DNA of 6,304 nucleotides, from the NCBI GenBank assembly GCA_003153955.1, contig PMCB01000042.1, forward strand, positions 16,267-22,570. Reading direction: 5' to 3'. Below are positions 5,681-6,304 of the stretch, piece by piece (positions within the stretch are counted from its first letter, which is position 1; every line of letters starts with the position of its first letter). The translations under genes were made by a program, and so were the position numbers. Below the pieces are notes generated by a model, which worked only from the letters and a program-made list of their open reading frames with translations, was not told the DNA's origin and searched no databases. This DNA is from Dehalococcoidia bacterium (GTDB lineage Bacteria > Chloroflexota > Dehalococcoidia > Dehalococcoidales > Fen-1064).

Positions 5681-5722
5681 TTCGCTCACTGAAGGTTCGC
5701 TCAGTATGACATTGCGATGTCA
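5681..5722. repeat. Tandem short palindromes overlapping the argS stop codon
   Basis: TTCGCTCA occurs twice (5681-5688 and 5696-5703). ACTGA/TCAGT pairs at 5688-5705, and TGACAT/ATGTCA pairs at 5707-5722 over the loop TGCG, including the argS TGA (5722-5720). The TTCGCTCAGTATGACA wording resembles widespread TTCGCTCAGAATGACA intergenic repeats. It may be a repeat that became the end of argS, or a processing or termination hairpin. There is no T-run. Confidence 0.4.
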
Positions 5723-6304
5723 CATTCTTTCGGGGGCGGTCATACCCATGAGGTGCAGGGTTTTCGCCAGGACGATTTTACTGGCCAACACCAGTTTAAT
5801 GCGCGCTTTGGTCAGCGCCTCATCGTCGGTTACCACACGGCACTCTTTATAAAAGGCGTGGAAAGTAGTGGCCAATTCCTGGGCGTAATAAGCGAGGTGA
5901 TGCGGCTCCGAGGTGATGGTCGCCATTTCAATCAATTCCGGGAAATTTAACAATTTGCGGATTAACGTCAATTCCGGTTCGGCGGTCAGCAGACCGGTAT
6001 CGCCGTCGGTGAAATTGATATTTTTCTCTTCCACCAGACGCATGATACTGGAAATCCGGGCGTGAGCGTACTGGACGTAATAAACCGGATTTTCCTGCGA
6101 CTGTTTCTTGGCGAGTTCCATATCGAAGTCCATCTGGCTGCTGGCGTTGCGGGCTAAAAGCAGGAAGCGGCAGGCATCGACGCCGACTTCGTTCATTACT
6201 TCTTCCAGCGTAATCAGGTCGCCGGTGCGTTTTGAAATGCGCACCAGTTCACCGCCGCGTTTTAACGTTACCATCTGATGAATAATGATCTGCAGCCGTT
6301 CCGG
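5720..6304 (-). CDS. argS: Arginyl-tRNA synthetase, C-terminal 194 residues (5' end outside window)
   Basis: The frame is open from the right window edge to a TGA at 5722-5720. The internal ATG at 6274 is not the real start, because the conserved sequence [10 protein letters not shown] continues upstream of it. The part seen holds the end of the catalytic domain and the all-helical DALR anticodon-binding domain. [15 protein letters not shown] at about 23-37 of the visible part corresponds to the KMSKS region (the RMSKRAG type). It is followed by [14 protein letters not shown], the [25 protein letters not shown] block (the most characteristic ArgRS stretch) and the terminal MGMTAPERM, which matches the usual C-terminus of the family. 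The enzyme charges tRNA-Arg in the cytoplasm and normally needs the tRNA for amino-acid activation. trpS follows after 170 bases with a candidate promoter of its own. Confidence 0.97.
   Translation of the reverse strand, partial: PERLQIIIHQMVTLKRGGELVRISKRTGDLITLEEVMNEVGVDACRFLLLARNASSQMDFDMELAKKQSQENPVYYVQYAHARISSIMRLVEEKNINFTDGDTGLLTAEPELTLIRKLLNFPELIEMATITSEPHHLAYYAQELATTFHAFYKECRVVTDDEALTKARIKLVLASKIVLAKTLHLMGMTAPERM

Noticed and set aside
5616..5852. A 78-codon plus-strand frame starting in the argS-trpS spacer
   Set aside because: It runs through the repeat elements and then antisense into argS, with no ribosome binding site or family resemblance.

Overview
The window is a bacterial chromosome segment of ordinary housekeeping genes. 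All six protein genes lie on the minus strand. In their transcriptional order (right to left) they are argS (3' part only), trpS, an acyl-CoA carboxyltransferase gene, hisA, a GNAT acetyltransferase gene and leuS (5' part only). Gaps of 90 to 334 bases separate them and none overlap, so this looks like a run of separately expressed genes rather than one tight operon. I see no transposase, phage, CRISPR, rRNA or tRNA gene.

The organism cannot be fixed from this sequence. Moderate GC content, canonical Shine-Dalgarno sequences, a tryptophanyl-tRNA synthetase with a four-cysteine iron-sulfur-type motif and several palindromic intergenic repeats fit a free-living anaerobe. A Chloroflexota (Dehalococcoidia-like) bacterium is my best guess, at low confidence.

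Layout: 1-1172 leuS (first 390 codons); 1173-1506 a 334-base gap holding an inverted repeat near leuS, a GGAGAGGG-type repeat, an intrinsic terminator, a foldable RNA segment and a good promoter; 1507-1959 GNAT; 1960-2073 nothing convincing; 2074-2790 hisA, which appears to start at AUC; 2791-2912 two palindromic elements; 2913-4481 carboxyltransferase; 4482-4571 two small hairpins; 4572-5549 trpS with its own candidate promoter; 5550-5719 promoter plus AT-rich and short palindromic repeats; 5720-6304 argS (last 194 codons).

Three genes charge tRNAs with Arg, Trp and Leu. hisA makes a histidine precursor, and the carboxyltransferase belongs to acyl-CoA metabolism but has no biotin partner here. 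The most interesting signals are the promoter-structured RNA-terminator unit in front of leuS (about 107 nt, a possible attenuator or small RNA), the apparent AUC start of hisA, and the TrpRS cysteine motif. I did not find a new multi-gene system.
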